A stretch of DNA of 64,000 nucleotides from Dipylidium caninum (Eukaryota; Platyhelminthes; Cestoda; Cyclophyllidea; Dipylidiidae). Numbering within the stretch: the stretch's first letter is position 1; every line of letters begins with the position of its first letter. Where the stretch lies: contig QEYB01000158.1 of assembly GCA_017562135.1 (NCBI GenBank), positions 670,520-734,519 on the forward strand, in the 5' to 3' direction. Below the pieces are notes generated by a model. That model saw only the letters and a list, made by a program, of their open reading frames with translations, did not search any database and was not told where the DNA came from. Positions 35,226-48,198 of this stretch are shown here, in pieces. The position numbers were made by a program, and so were the translations under genes.

Positions 35226-37578
35226 AGAGATTCACAAAGTATTTCCTCTTCGCTTTTGTTGCCTCCTCCTTTTTTTCGCGTCGACTCGGCTCCTGGGTAC
35301 TTCACGAGGGAAGCCCAGACCCTGTCCGCGTTTGCCCAAAGTTGAACGAGTTAAGTAATTTCCCGTTGACAGTTTAGTGGGCTTCAATCACTCAATCTCC
35401 TCTCCTCCACCGTTGAATGTCAGAGTTGACTTTTTTAACCTTCTGCTATGATTGTTTAATCCCCCAAAAGAAGCTCTTTGGCACCCACTTACACAGCGGT
35501 TTCGAGTGTGCATTCTCCAAATTCCTGGGGGTGTTCTGATCACAACAAGATGACACACCAGCACAACTTGGAGGTAGAACTTAAGTTAACTCTCGCAGCG
35601 GTTGGTTTGGTGAGGCATCCTCGAGTGACTGGGTGGTGTCGCTTCGTGCATACTTTCTGAATGATAAACCCACAGCCTCAGGTCTCTTCATTGTCTCCCC
35701 TTTTTCCTCTTTTTTCATCTCCCAGGAGTCGTTTCGACCAAACTTCAGATTAATTTCTGCCTCTCGTAACGAGAGGCGATTTCAACTGGTGGGGCATTTT
35801 TTTTTCTGTTTACAGACTACCTTAGGCTCAACTATCATCTCACCTTGTTTTTGTTTTGCTTCTACTTTTTTTCCCGTTAAATAAGCCTAAAAAAGTCCTA
35901 CACGAGTGAGACCTTCGTCGCCGCGTCAATTCAGCCTTCACTAGGGAGAACGAAGGAGTTTATACTCATCCCCTACTTCCCGGGTAAGATGTATTTATTT
36001 ACTTTTTTTCCCCGATGATGTAATCGCCCCTCGTCGATGAAAAATGCGTTGATTACTCATCGCTATCGATTTCCGATCGACGCTCATCGTCACTCCACCC
36101 ACTTGAGGCCGCAAGGTGCTACGCCAAATGCTTCCACTTGTGGCCAAAATTTAACAATTATTTCGCTAATTAAAACACTTCCCATACATAGTCTAGCACT
36201 TTTGGCTTAAAGTTCTGGTAGAGTTGGAAGTGATGGAGACATCTTGGGACCTACACCCTGGCGTGAAAGGCGTGATGTTTAAGGTGTTTTTATCTTAGTC
36301 CACATCCGGTTTTTTTCCCATTAGCACGTGCATATTCTACCAATAAGGTATAAGTAAAGCAGTTAAAAGTTGTCTTTTACTTTAAATAAGTAGCGTAGTG
36401 ATTTTGTCTTACTGTCTCGAAAGTAATTCGCGTGATTTATTTCTTTCCAGACGAAATACTTTCAAGAATGAAGAATTTTTAATCCTTTTCCCTACACAGC
36501 GTTTATGCGGCGTTGATTTCCTTAAAGTGGTCCGGAACGTCACGCATCACCCAACAAACACCTAATTAAATATCGACGATAGAATCATCTTTTTGGCATT
36601 TTTTTTTCAGTGTACTCAGTCTCCTCAAGAGTTTTCCCCTTTGTTGCAATTTTTTTGTCCTTTTTTACTGAGACCTATAATGTTTGAATGCAATACAATT
36701 TCTAGACAAATTTTTCCCATCACGCCAAGTTGACTAATGGAAATCGATATTGTCCTATTTCACGTGCCATGCTTTTGCACAGCATGACTCATCGGATTTT
36801 GACTACCAAATGTCGATATTTAAATGGACCGTTGCATGAGGCACAAAATCCCCGTCCAAATTGTCTGCGTTGACACCCCACACGTCATCCCAACTTTTTG
36901 ACGCGGCCGATGTCAACCGCACTGGATTGATAACGTTGAAGGCATTTAATGTGGACGTGTGTCTGCCTGCCTGCCCGCCTGTCTCCTTTTCTCCCGCATG
37001 CAGACTAGTCAAAGTTTTAATTCCCAGCGCTCAAGATTGAAGATCACTTCTTTGCCCTGCGTATATAAGTTGCGCCCATTAGCCATTGAAATGTCATTTC
37101 CTTGACGGCGTTAGAAGAGAGGAGGCCATAATACTTCAACTTGCCTGGATGTCCTGTCTGGGTTTTAATTCCCCCTAACATAAAGCGGGTTAATTTTAAG
37201 TTGTAATGGGCAATTGCAGTAGCCAATCATTTGAAGCCTCTGAACAGACTAATTTGCTCTCTTCACCTGCTAAACTTATGCGATTTGGACTATGTGAGCT
37301 TTTTTATAACAGTTTGCGATGCGACATCAACGTCGGTGTCGTGACTCAACAGATTTAGCGAGGTTGTGCATCAAATGGGGGGAATAAAAGCCCTCAGTAC
37401 ATTTGATCCCCTGCGTCGATGTTGAATGATAGGCTCGTCTGTCACGGAGGTGACTGAGGATGAGGCGGAATCACGGTGGCCAACTCTCTGTTGAGAGAGG
37501 AAGGAGAAGGTGTTGGCCGACGTTTGTCTCAACTTCTCGCCTTCTGCGGCATCTGCACACGTAAATCTGTGCTAACCC
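35226..37578. other. intergenic, AT-rich
   Basis: No recognisable gene, repeat or RNA in 2.3 kb. Short T-rich runs only. Confidence 0.5.
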
Positions 37579-38357
37579 GTGGCCGAATTTTGCAGTAGGG
37601 GAATTTCCGAATCCACACACATCGTCCGACCCGGTGTGGTTATGAATTATGGGAGCCTTCAAAATACACACGGAACTGCGACTCCGGTCACCCGTCTCCT
37701 CGGCCATAATCACGCCGCCTGCGGATTCCACGTCACCGCGACACTGGCTCCTCCCATCTCTGCGTTGGGGCTCCGCGCCCTCGTGGCCTCCACGACGAGA
37801 GCATCTTTGCTCTTCTGTGCGTTGTGCCGACTCCAGCCCACGGCAGAGTCCTTTCTAGGGTCCTCACCACAGACCGTCGACTTCTGGGCGATGGATAGGA
37901 GAAAATCAGCCCTCCTCGTTGATAGGGAGAGGTGGAGTTTCTGCCACCGCAGCTCTGCATCCACTCTCCGGCCTGAGACCGGAAGGTGGACTTTCAAGGG
38001 CGAATGGGACGGCGTGATTGGTGGAACCAACTCACCCACAACCGATTCCATTCCCACCATTTCTACGTGGCCGGAGGGTGCACCAACAAGCAGACGGGGG
38101 ACATCATGCATCCTTTCAGTGATAGCCGTGGAGACTGGGTGTGTCTGAGGTGACGACAAAGGGTTGACGATCACGACTTCTGGATTGTAGTAAACACGCG
38201 AAGTGGCCACTCCCGTGCCCGTCCGCCCGCTCTCCTTGCTCCGCCGACTTCCCACTGCGCGCGCACTTCTAGGGCCACCCCCCTTTTCCCCCAAGGCAAC
38301 GCATTCTGCGGGAATGTGATGCTCTGCCAGCGGAATTTCCCCTGTGCTGCGGGCCAC
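37579..38357. other. overlapping long open frames on both strands, gene status unclear
   Basis: The minus strand has a 215-codon frame (37710-38357) and the plus strand a 189-codon frame (37579-38148). A third + strand frame reads FYVAGGCTNKQTGDIMHPF before a GTGACG donor at about 38149. All three look protein-like and at most one can be real. No family is recognised, and no promoter or poly(A) signal decides between them. Confidence 0.25.
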
Positions 38358-39658
38358 TTCGCCGGGTTCATTTCTTTTACATGACGCGGTGCCTTAAGAC
38401 TTCACTTTTCTTACAAGGAGGTTAAAATAGTTCTGGTAGAGGGGAAAAATAATAAGCAAATCGCAACGCAGCGGTCTCTCAGCTTTGAACGCATTACTTC
38501 ACGAGTTTCCCATTGTCTACAGCGAAGTTGTGACCTGAATGCTTCGTCCTCACCTCTGACTCCTCCTTCCATGCTTCCCCGGCGAATATTTGACAGTCGG
38601 TCGAGTGGATGTTGGCAGGACGACGGCTGCGGTGAATGGAGAGGAGACTGTTTTCCCCTCTTGTGGCCCAATTATCGAGAGCAACGGTGAATGTTCCAGC
38701 CCTTATGACGTTTTCCGTGGTCCTTTGAATTCTCTCACCCGATGCAGTCGGCGTCACTCCACAATTTCCAACGCTGATTAAGTCGACATCACCTGGTGGC
38801 CATTTCTTGTCCCATGAAGGCGCGTCCAGTCATTCCACTCCACCGGGAGAAGTGGAATGGAGAAGGAGGAGGGAAATCGGCGACTCCCGAGTCGTTTTCG
38901 TTATGCCTCAGTGGCTTGGCCAGAGACACGCTCAACTAACGACTGTGAATTGGCGTAAGAAAGCAAGGAAGTGACACTTTAAGGTCCTCCTGTTGCCTTC
39001 GCACTGACGTGCTGTGAGGGTGGGAAGGGGACCTTCAACTCCGGTTGAGGCACAGGCTTCCTCCACTTCACACTGCACTCTCGTGTATTTTCATGCTGTG
39101 GCCCACGGGGGGTCACTTTCCTCTCCCCCCCCCCCGCCTCCTTCCACACCACCCGCACACTGGAGTCGTCCGCCAGACTCGTGGGAGCTGCGTCGTCCAT
39201 TCGGCGAAAAAGACGGAGACGGCTGATTGAGGACCAACAAAGCGGACTTCTCCTTCTTCGGCGGCACCGCCTCGGCCGGGCTGGACGATGCCATCGAGTA
39301 CTCGGTCCCCGGAGGCGCTCCTCGCCCCGGAAGTGACCAACTGGGCGAGGACTGAGGCCAAAACGGCGTGGGGAACGTCCGAGACGCAATTCATGTCTCT
39401 CCGGGGCCCAACACACCTTTGGAAGGTGGGGTGCGAGCCTGTCACACTGTCACCGCGGAAAGGTAAACTATTTACAGGTTGGAATGCAACCGCGGTTGAT
39501 GGTTATCCGCCCGCGATGAGGGCGGCGAGAGAACGTGGGAAACCAGTGACGCTGACAACGTTGTCGTCGGCGTCGCGCATGTGCCCACGGCGGGTGAACC
39601 GCCTTCGAGAGGCTTGTTTATCGCACGCGGTTATTTACCCTCGCGGCTGAAAGTGCAG

Positions 39659-39798
39659 GCCACTGCCTGGACACGGAGTCGAAAGAAAGTCGACACGAAG
39701 ACGTGCCAATCAACCGACTCCGTGTGGCCGAATGCCTCGGACCTGCCGACTTGGCATGGAAGCCTCAACTATCAGCGGAATTGACGGTGAATGTGCAG
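39659..39798 (+). other. candidate internal exon, unassigned gene
   Basis: Follows a GTGCAG acceptor and precedes a GTGAGG donor. The frame contains NRLRVAECLGPADLAWKPQL and ends LTVNVQ (phase 1 in, 0 out). Two other frames are also open here, so the support is splice context plus high third-position GC only. Confidence 0.25.
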
Positions 39799-40055
39799 GT
39801 GAGGCAGCACCGCCATCGTTGTCGCCGTCGATTCGACGACCCGCCTCGTCCACTCACACTCCGCCGGACAATTTGGCTTCGCGGCCTCCGCGTCCATCCG
39901 TCTCGCCGAGGGCTCTGGGCGCAACTCCCTTTATGGTCCTCGCCGCCTGCACTAAACTGTCACTTCCGCCGTCCTGTCGTAAAATTGGTGAGACAACGTG
40001 TAAGTGTGGCGGGAAGCTGCCTCTCCCTCCCTTCGTCGATTGTATAAGGTCGTCG

Positions 40056-40056
<1 letters not shown>

Positions 40057-40108
<52 letters not shown>

Positions 40109-40113
40109 TGCGT
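40057..40113. repeat. compound (TG)n-(CGTG)n microsatellite
   Basis: About 17 TG units run directly into about six CGTG units. A second TG tract lies at 40297-40320. Confidence 0.9.
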
Positions 40114-41445
40114 TGACAAATGGAGCAGTCGACCCAAACACCCGCCCTCTTCCACTCAAGCCCCCCTGCGTGTATGCGTCACCCGCTTTTTTACACTTCG
40201 CCTCGCGACAACCGCTTGACAGACAGAGAACTGAGGTTTCCGTGACCTTGAGGCCCGCGTTTGTTTACCACTTTCTTTTGTCAAGGTGCAATCACATGTG
40301 TGTGTGTGTGTGTGTGTGTGCACCCTTGCGTCGTCTCGTGCCATGCGATTAACGCCACCCTGTCACCCCCTGCGGAGGGGGCGGGGGGCGGGGAGAGCTG
40401 AAGATCGAGCCTTTCGCCGCAGCCTCCGCCCGCCCTGGAGTCAACGGGTTTGGTGAAGCAGCGGACGAAGAGAGACGGAGCCGTTCATACGTCAATGGTC
40501 ACATGGCGGCGCAGACAATCCCAGCCGCTGCCATCCTCGGCATTCACTCCTCCCCGCCCCTCGGTCTCCCTCCTTTTAGCGGCGTCAGTTTGCCCCGGCG
40601 TCAGTTTGCCCCGTCGGGGCGGTGGAGGGAGACGAGGGCGTCGGAGAGTAACAGATCTTCGCGCGACTTGAGCGTCGTCACATGAAAAGTGGTTTTTGAT
40701 GGCCGCTTCGTGTCTTCGCGTGGAAAAAAGTTGGTTAGGGCAATGGGAGAGCGATTGCAACCGTTTCGGCACAGGCCTCCTCGGCTCAGGGCGCTCACAG
40801 CGTCCATCAGCCTCGGTGACACCCGCCTGTCGTGCCGACTGTCGACTGTGGCGGTGGACGTTTGTCTCGACTCGAGTAGACTCACTTCCAGACCACCATC
40901 GGTTCCTGAAAAGGTCATATCGGCCGATTCTCCCTCTCTCCTCCCGATGGAAGCCTGTCGGTAAATCGTCCCTGCCTCAGTGTTATTTGACATTTGCTCT
41001 ATCAGCAGGTCATCGTCATCATCATTGTCGAGTCGCGTTGCCTGGCCTTGTCATTGAACTAAGTGGCACTGCCGAGTGTCAACGGGGCTGACCGGACAGT
41101 GGAGATGGTGTTGAAGTTCCAAGTGAGCACTCCACACTAGAAATTGTCTCAACTTGCCCCTATCATTCCCTCCTTCCTCCCCTTTCAATGAAACAAAGAC
41201 GCTCAAAGGCCCCAACGGCCACGAGGATGTCTGCCTCTGTGTGTGTGTTTGTGTCTGCGTGTGTGTGGCGATGTCGGCGAGACGTGTTGTAGGTAGCAGG
41301 TTACAACCAGTTGTAGTCGGTCGTTAATCTTGGCCCGTGCTTTTGAAGTCGCCGCCGCCCCTTTTGTAGGGCAAACAGGCGCATAAGCCTTTTTTTCACG
41401 CCTCGGGAATTTGGTCTTCCCTCCTCGCGCGCTCGTCCCCCTCAG

Positions 41446-41652
41446 ACGCTGTTCGGCCCCGACATCGCAAAAGTGGACGACTTCGCAATCGGACACGTAC
41501 TCGAGGCGGCCGATTCGAGTCGGCTCTCGGGCTCCGGGTGGGCGCCTCCTCCCTTCGCCCGTGGCGATTTATTTGGCACCAGCGGGCCAGTTTTGTGGCA
41601 TTCCTGTTTTTTTTTCCGTTTTTTCACTCTGTCATCTGCCTGTATGGAATAA
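41446..41652 (+). other. candidate terminal exon, unassigned gene
   Basis: A pyrimidine-rich CCCCCTCAG acceptor leads into TLFGPDIAKVDDFAIGHVL, EAADSSRLSGSGWAPPPF and so on to a TAA that overlaps an AATAAA (41648-41653); another AATAAA is at 41754. Third positions are GC-rich over the first 50 codons. A segment ending VEMVLKFQ at 41122 before GTGAGC would join in phase 0. I do not recognise the protein. Confidence 0.3.
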
Positions 41653-42764
41653 AAGTGCAGATGCCCAAAAGTACGTTATTGTGGATTGTCTTTTCTCAAA
41701 GTACATGTAAATGGCCCTGCAAGTTGTTATCCATCTCGTGTTCTTCTCGATAAAATAAAAGTGATGCCAGCGATAATACTGAGGGGCTAAAGAAGCCTCT
41801 CTTTCTTTCTCTCTCTCTCCGCGTGGGGTTCAAAGGAGGCTACCAAATTTTTATCTGACGGCTAGTTGGCTCCTTTCAAACGTCAAATTCGCGGTCAAGT
41901 CATCGACTTTTGGGGTGATTACAGCCCGATTCGACGAGTTAGGGGACAAATGATGGGCAACAGGGGAACGGGAACTGGCGGGTTTGTTGCGCCTCAATGG
42001 CACAAATCTCCTGGTGGGCGAATGGCGATTGCTAGTCCTGGCTGGCCAATCAACTGCTTAGTCGTTAAATGGTTTTGGTATCTGCGGCCTGAGTGGCTCG
42101 CGTCACTCATTGGGTGACTAACCACTCAGCAGAGAAATCGATTAACCGGTTTGTCTCTGCCTCTTTTGATTGGACGAGTGAAAAGGGAGCGGGCGGCCCT
42201 CGAGTGCAAGAAAACGGGTCAGACAGACGGCCGGAGGAGGCGCTGTGCAGACTGGGAGGAGGGCGTGAGGAGTGCGTCTCTTCACACTTCCCTTACTATT
42301 GACATTCCTTGATTAGAGCAGTACTTGGCAAAAATAATTGAAATACGGTCATCACCGCCTCATTCTCCATCTGCCACTTGAGACAGGGTGTGTCAGTTTT
42401 ATTTGACGAGCCTCAAGTGTATGACTTACGCTACGATACCGGGTTAACCCTCGAGGTTGCCAGGTGGGCGGTGATCAACTTGACTACATTCGGGCTTTTC
42501 ACTGGGTAAGCATGTGGGAAATGGCACAAGTTGCCAAGTTCATTCCAATCATATCATTATTTTAGCGTTCGTTTAAAATGCGATTTGGTGGTTAAAAAAA
42601 TCTTACAACCCGCCCGGAGTGATGGGCGCTTCGGACGGCACAGTCTGCTCGACTTTGACAAAACGATGACTCCAGACAGGAACAGCCTTTTAACCGCTCT
42701 CTCGGCCCTGTCAAATGACAAACTCCTGCAAAGCCTTGGCGACGGGAGGCGATTGACGCAGTAG
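41653..42764. other. no supported feature
   Basis: Downstream of the candidate terminal exon. It contains AATAAA at 41754-41759 and a short CT-rich run near 41800. Nothing else is recognised. Confidence 0.45.
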
Positions 42765-42973
42765 AAACAGACCAAATTGTACTCACTGCGCTTGGGGGGA
42801 CTATTCCGAGGACCTGACAATCAGCCGCAGTCCATCGCGGTGGTGGACTCGGAGGAGAGACGCTCCGGCTTGTCCACAAACGCCACCGGTCGCAGCAAAC
42901 TCGGCCAAATATCCACCGCCAAAGAACTGCAACTCTGCTGGTCACCGCGATGTCATCAAATCTTCGCCCATTC
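42765..42973 (+). other. candidate internal exon, unassigned gene
   Basis: Lies between a GCAGTAG acceptor and a GTGAGA donor (phase 0 in, 2 out). The frame includes LRLGGLFRGPDNQPQSIAVV and LGQISTAKELQLCW. A 178-codon frame runs on the opposite strand (42592-43128), so the strand is not certain. Confidence 0.25.
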
Positions 42974-44058
42974 GTGAGAGAAAACGAATTTCCTGTGATG
43001 AACTGGCGGCCGAGGGACCGACCGCCCCCCACTGCGCAAAAGATTTTCATTCTGGTGGCATTTGGATGGCCTCTTCGTCTCAGCAGGAATGTTTGTTTCC
43101 TGCTCACCACAGCCCCTCCATCCGCCACAAAACCTCTAAACTGCGTGAAGGGGAAATTGCGTGAGGCAGAGAAAGTACACTGATTCTACTAAATTATGCA
43201 CGGCATCACATCTTTCTTTCTCCCTCCCTGCCTTCGACAAGGTGACAGCAAGAGCTGCGGCAGAGGCGATGAAGACCGGCACGTTGGAAGGACCACTTTG
43301 GCAGGGGTGAACGGGGACACCGGGGCTCCTCGCCGCCCCTCCACCGCGATCTACTGAAGGGAGGCCTGTTTCATCAACCTCCTCGAGCAGACAATTCCGC
43401 AGTGTCTCAGCTCGGCAATTGCCTTTATTTCCGGAGCTTGGAGTAGTGCTGGCGACGGGAGCTACCTGGTGCCTCAAGAGCTGGCGCAGTGGAGGAAGTG
43501 AGGAGAGGAGAGTGAGAGGTGAGAGTGGGGAGGAGATTTCCGAGACCGATTCCTGGTGCTGCTCTACCCGTCTTACTGTGCTCGCTTACTCTTTAAACAG
43601 GCACAGAGTACCAGGCACGGCGGCGGGACGCGGTGAAGTGGGCAGACTCGGGGTGGCACCGTTGACCAGCTCATTAGGCGTGTTTCTCCGTCTCTCCGGC
43701 CAAAGTGCGCACAGGCGAGGCATACGCAGGCACGCGGGGAAGACGAGGAGGAGGAGGAGGAGGAGACTGTGGCGGCGGCGGCGGGGGAGGGAATGACTAG
43801 CCGAGATGACGGCAGGTCGGGGAAAGAGGGGGAGGTGGAGGAGGAGGAAGAGGAGAAGGAAGGACGATTTAAAAATCAATGGCTTGTTTGATGTTCCTTC
43901 CAGTGCCGTAGCATCCTTTGCCTCGTCTAACTGCTGACGTCAAAATGCTGCCCATCTCCGACACACACACACTCACACAGTGGACAATGAGGCGGCCAAG
44001 TACCTTGTGTTTGGAAGCAAAAAATCCCCACTTTCATAGTAGTAAGACACCCCTTCTT

Positions 44059-44079
44059 CCTCTCTCTCTCTCTCTCTCT
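44059..44079. repeat. (TC)n microsatellite
   Basis: About ten TC units in a C/T-rich surrounding. Confidence 0.85.
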
Positions 44080-44145
44080 GCCGACAAGGAGTAATAATGA
44101 TTCGGCGGTGGAGAAGAAGAGGTCGGTGCTCTCCCTTTTTCACAG

Positions 44146-44423
44146 AGGGTTGCACTCCGGAGATGTGCCCTTCCCTAAGCGAGACCGCCTCCGAACTGCC
44201 GCTTCTTCTCTCCTACCAAAAGGCGGAGGAGCGGGCGTTCGCGCGATCCCACTGCCTCACTCGTCCACCACCACCACCACCGCCACCATCCTCATCATCA
44301 TCATCGACGGCGTCCTTCGAGCGTATAGAAGCTGTGTCGACACCTCCACTCCACAGCCACAGAGAAGCAGCCGAAATGCGTGGAAACGGGGCTGACGAAA
44401 GGCACTTTCGACACCACCACTGA
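44146..44423 (+). other. candidate terminal exon with poly-Pro/poly-Ser tract
   Basis: A strong CTTTTTCACAG acceptor precedes a frame containing EMCPSLSETASELPLLLSY, then eight Pro and six Ser (from CCA and TCA microsatellites) and TASFERIEAVS, ending in TGA after three His. High third-position GC. No family recognised. Confidence 0.3.
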
Positions 44424-46433
44424 AACACTTCGGTGGACACTTTCCTCGCCCCCAGCGAAGTCTAATTTACCCTCAGTGAACTCCATCAGGCCGGCGGTGG
44501 AGGAGGTGTTGAGCCGGCGTTAATGTCGCCTTTTTAGTAGCTCCAGGCTGTGTGTAGCCCTCGTGACTCACGCCGACATTAGCCAGCCCCCTCGGTCTGC
44601 CCCCTTTCCACACCCCCCTCCCCCGCCCCCTCGTCGAATCCACGGTTGGGGCGCAATTTCAGCCTGGGCATAAATATACACACCACCACCGTCGATTGTG
44701 CACTCTGCCGAGAAGAAGAAGAAGCACGCCAGATGCCAATCTGCAACATTAAAATTCGAGATTGAGCACTTCATAACTGCTTTCATTTTATCTCAACCCT
44801 CCATTTTAAGTGCCAAGTCAGGCCAAAGCACGCGCGTCCGTCCATAAAGAGACGCCTTTGTCCGAGCGGGCTGCAGTCTCGGTGCGGACGGTCGCCCGAC
44901 TGTGAGTGTGTGGCCAGGCGAACCGACGCACGTCCCACCATGCCATGCGAGCCTGTGGCGGCCGAAGATGGTCCTGCAGCAGACAACTTGTTGTGAATTT
45001 GTCTCGTCACCGCGACACCGTGTTCCCCTCGGGGGGCGGTGGCAATTAGTGACTTCTCCGGGTGATTTGGCCCTTGACGTGAGGAAGGGAGCCACCTTGG
45101 TGAGGTCTTCTGAATGCCTCCCTTCTCGCCGCCTTGGGGGGGTAGGAAAAGAGCACCCGGCGACCTGGTGCGCGCACACAGACGTGAAATTAATCAGTGA
45201 CTTATTTAGCTGATTGAAGGTGACTTAGGCGCGTACTCGACTAGACAACCCAGTGCGTAGATTAATTGCATTGTCTGTGTTGAGTGGGTGACGCTACGAG
45301 TCCCCTTCGCTGCTGAGATGCAATGACCCCGTCGGCGTTCCTGTGAACTCGCGTCCAGCTGAGAGGACAGACAGCGGAGGCAGAGTGTGAACAAAGTGAC
45401 CGCCGCAACAATACAGTAAATAAGGGCGAACATAATCCGATGCGAAGAGAACCAGCCGCAAAGGCCCCCTTCCACCGGCAATGCTACTCGAGCCTGATAA
45501 AAAGAGAAGGGGAGAATTAAGACAAGGGAAATCGTCCTTAGCGAAAGTCCACCATTAACGTGCTAATGTCTGTGCCTCCGACGTGCCACCCAAACACAGT
45601 TGAGGGCTTTCAGGATGACGCGCAACCTCCTTCCGCACGCACACACATACAAACACAGAGACATTAAAAAGCTCCTCCTACCACGTACTCCTCCACTTCC
45701 CCTGCCGCCGGTTCGCTGGCCTCTGCCGCCGTGTCCACAGCACCTCCACGCCCACACACACGCGAGCACTCACGCACACTGACGGGCAGGCAGCAGGTCC
45801 CTCGCGCGTAATAATTAATATGTCTGGTGCGTGCGCGCGTGTATGTATAGCGCGCTTACAAGCTCATTAACTGGTGCGGCGTTCGTGCGCGTGGTACGCA
45901 CGTGCACATGACCTTGAAATGCGTTGATTGGGTAGGGAGTGTACACAACAGCCGGAATTAGTCTCGAGTCTGTATCGTCATGCTCAAAAAAGCTTCCCGT
46001 GTGAATTTCGTTGATGTCGCCTCTCCTCCCCCCACGGCTAAAGGGTGAATTGCGAGAGGGGGCATTTCTCAAGGGGCTAGGGAGTTAGGAGGGCTTGGGA
46101 ATAGAGGCGTCTTTGTCTTTTTTTTCGCCGTTATGATCTCGGCATGTGGGATCGGTGTATGCGCAATTGTTGGGAAAAACACAGTCTGGCTTTTGGGATT
46201 GTGACAAGTATGGTAACCCTAGTTAGGTGAGGAAGCAACCAAACATAGGCAGTCGCATAGCCAGCAAGGTATTATTTATACGGCAAGTGGCGACCTATTT
46301 CGAAATAGAGCAGTCGGTGAGGTGTTAAAGTGACTGAGGAAATTAAAATGAGATTACGACAGCATACGCCAATATGAGGAGTTTGAGCCACCGATTCCTT
46401 TCATGTTCTAACTATAAGAAAAACTTTGAATGC
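44424..46433. other. no supported gene
   Basis: GC-rich with short antisense-paired frames. A purine/pyrimidine (GT/AC) mixed tract is at about 45830-45910. AT-rich from 46.1 kb up to the start of the duplicated element. Confidence 0.45.
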
Positions 46434-48198
46434 TATTTTTGGCTCATATCCACTTGAGCCATGTCTCGAGGCGCCACCACTTCAATCAGAATTCAACCCG
46501 CAGTCACCAACAACGCCTACATCAACTCCGATGTTTCAACCATGACAGGCGCCTCCAGCCTCCAACTCTGAACCTCCTCGGCTCCTCCTCACAGACACCC
46601 AATTAGGCGCACTCAAATGGCCGAGGGAGGAGTCGCCGACCCACGTCATTTGCTCGGACCCGACTTCCAGTCCTCCAACCACCGTCCACCGACGCCGTCC
46701 ACCGACGCCGTCCACCCCACATCTGCCACGGCAGACCAGTTCGCACACGGTGAGACGAACTCCCGTCCCGCGAATGGAGGAAGGTCTGCCTCACCGCCCA
46801 CCTCCCACTCCGCCCTTCCCCCTAGCAGGCAGCACGGTGTGGCAAGTTGGTCGAGGAGCGACCATCTTCCAGCCGAGCCTCACCACACTTTGCGTGGGAC
46901 TCCCCTCGTGGTGACAGAACCCCAACCGACAAGACGGAAACTTGACGATGCAGCATGACCGGCGCCTAATGGAGCGCCATCCTGGACGGTCGTTCAAGAC
47001 TCTGCTGAAAGAGCTCATTCACGCTCTCGTAGTCACAAAGTGTCAAGTAAGGAGAATCCACAACCACGTGGGAAGAAGGTGCAGATTCACCACCCGCCCT
47101 GACTGACGTTGCACCCTGCCAATCGCGACGCTCGTCAATGGCATACTCAAGCAAAAAACACGAGGGAATTTCCGTCTTTCTATGCTTGCACGCATCACAC
47201 CCTGGGGATGAGGTGCCCTTCGCCCTCCCCTTCCTCTTCCTCTTCTGCCTCCGCATCAGCCAGACGAAACATCACGGTCCTTATTGCGCCGTCTCTCCTT
47301 CTGTCCACTTTCTTTGCCCCCATAAATTCTCCTCGCGACCACTCCGGCCACCATTTGCCCGAAGTTGCGCTACAGGGCGCCTCTTTGTGTCGCAGCCATG
47401 CGTCTGCGTCTACGCCTCCGACCCTGTGACCATCCCCCTCTTCCTCCGTCTGTGCGCGTATCTGAGTGAGCAGTCATCCCGAGGGCATCGCAATGATGAG
47501 TGGCCGGCCACTGCTTCTGCCAACATCGGCGTCCACTCCTGTGGAACACGAGTCTGCGCGCAAATGTGGTCGCTGCCCTCCCCTCTGTGAAGCACGACAC
47601 ACCAAACTCGCCTGAACCCCTAAGACGCTCAGTATCCACTACCTCCTAACCGCTTGCCACTCTCTACGTCCTTCTTTCTCTCTCTCTCTCTCTCTCCCTC
47701 CTTTACTTTTCCACGTTCCCCCCCCCCCCCCCCCCAATGTTTCAATGCATCAACACATGACCACGTAAAACTACCATCCTACTTACCTGCCAATCTGCCC
47801 ACCTGCTTCCCTCCCTTCGTCCCTCCACACCTACCTAAATATCCTGTGTGACGTTGGTGTTGGTTAGGTTTGTTCTCAGCCTCTGTCAACTGTCAACTTC
47901 ACCCACCTCACATGGCCATCGATCGTGCACTAGGAGGCCCAAAAGCCCTAAAAGTGTGGTCTACTTCCAATGCCTTCACAGCACTACTCTGTGCACCAAT
48001 AAATGTGTGACTAACTGCATCGGCTTGTCAGTACAAGCCTCGATTGTCACTCCAAATTCACTTTGCGTGTGGGCTGCCATGACGAGGCGGTGGAATCGGC
48101 GCCACGCGCGACGTCGGCGTGGCCTCGATTTAACCCAGGCGAAGAAAAATCAATACCGCGTTATGACTCAGCCGCGGGGACCAATGAGGGTGGAGGCG
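46434..48198 (+). repeat. large direct repeat, copy 1 (degenerate, about 720 bp longer)
   Basis: Matches 61228-62454 over most of its length, starting with TATTTTT and a hairpin GGCTCA-8 bases-TGAGCC (46441-46460) and ending ...GAGGGTGGAGGCG. The first third shares a protein-like frame with copy 2 (TDTQLGALKWPREES), but here a GGA-to-TGA change at about 46540 and a one-base loss near 46640 break it. Relative to copy 2 it lacks sequence around 46800-46960 and has about 720 extra bases at roughly 47101-47820, which hold (TC)n and C18 tracts. No transposase, reverse transcriptase or clear target-site duplication is seen. It may be a non-autonomous mobile element or a duplicated gene fragment. 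Confidence 0.75.
47673..47735. repeat. (TC)n and C18 homopolymer
   Basis: A TC tract at 47673-47696 and an 18-base C run at 47718-47735, both inside the segment specific to copy 1 of the direct repeat. Confidence 0.9.

Noticed and set aside
39229..39348. + strand frame containing KADFSFFGGTASAGLDDAIEY
   Set aside because: Protein-like and GC3-rich, but the only possible acceptor (ATTGAG) lacks a pyrimidine tract and the frame is short. Antisense frames of 110 and 145 codons overlap it.
46434..48198. Full retrotransposon or DNA transposon
   Set aside because: No reverse transcriptase, integrase or transposase motifs in any frame of either copy, and no long terminal repeats or clear target-site duplication. 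I keep it as an unclassified repeat.
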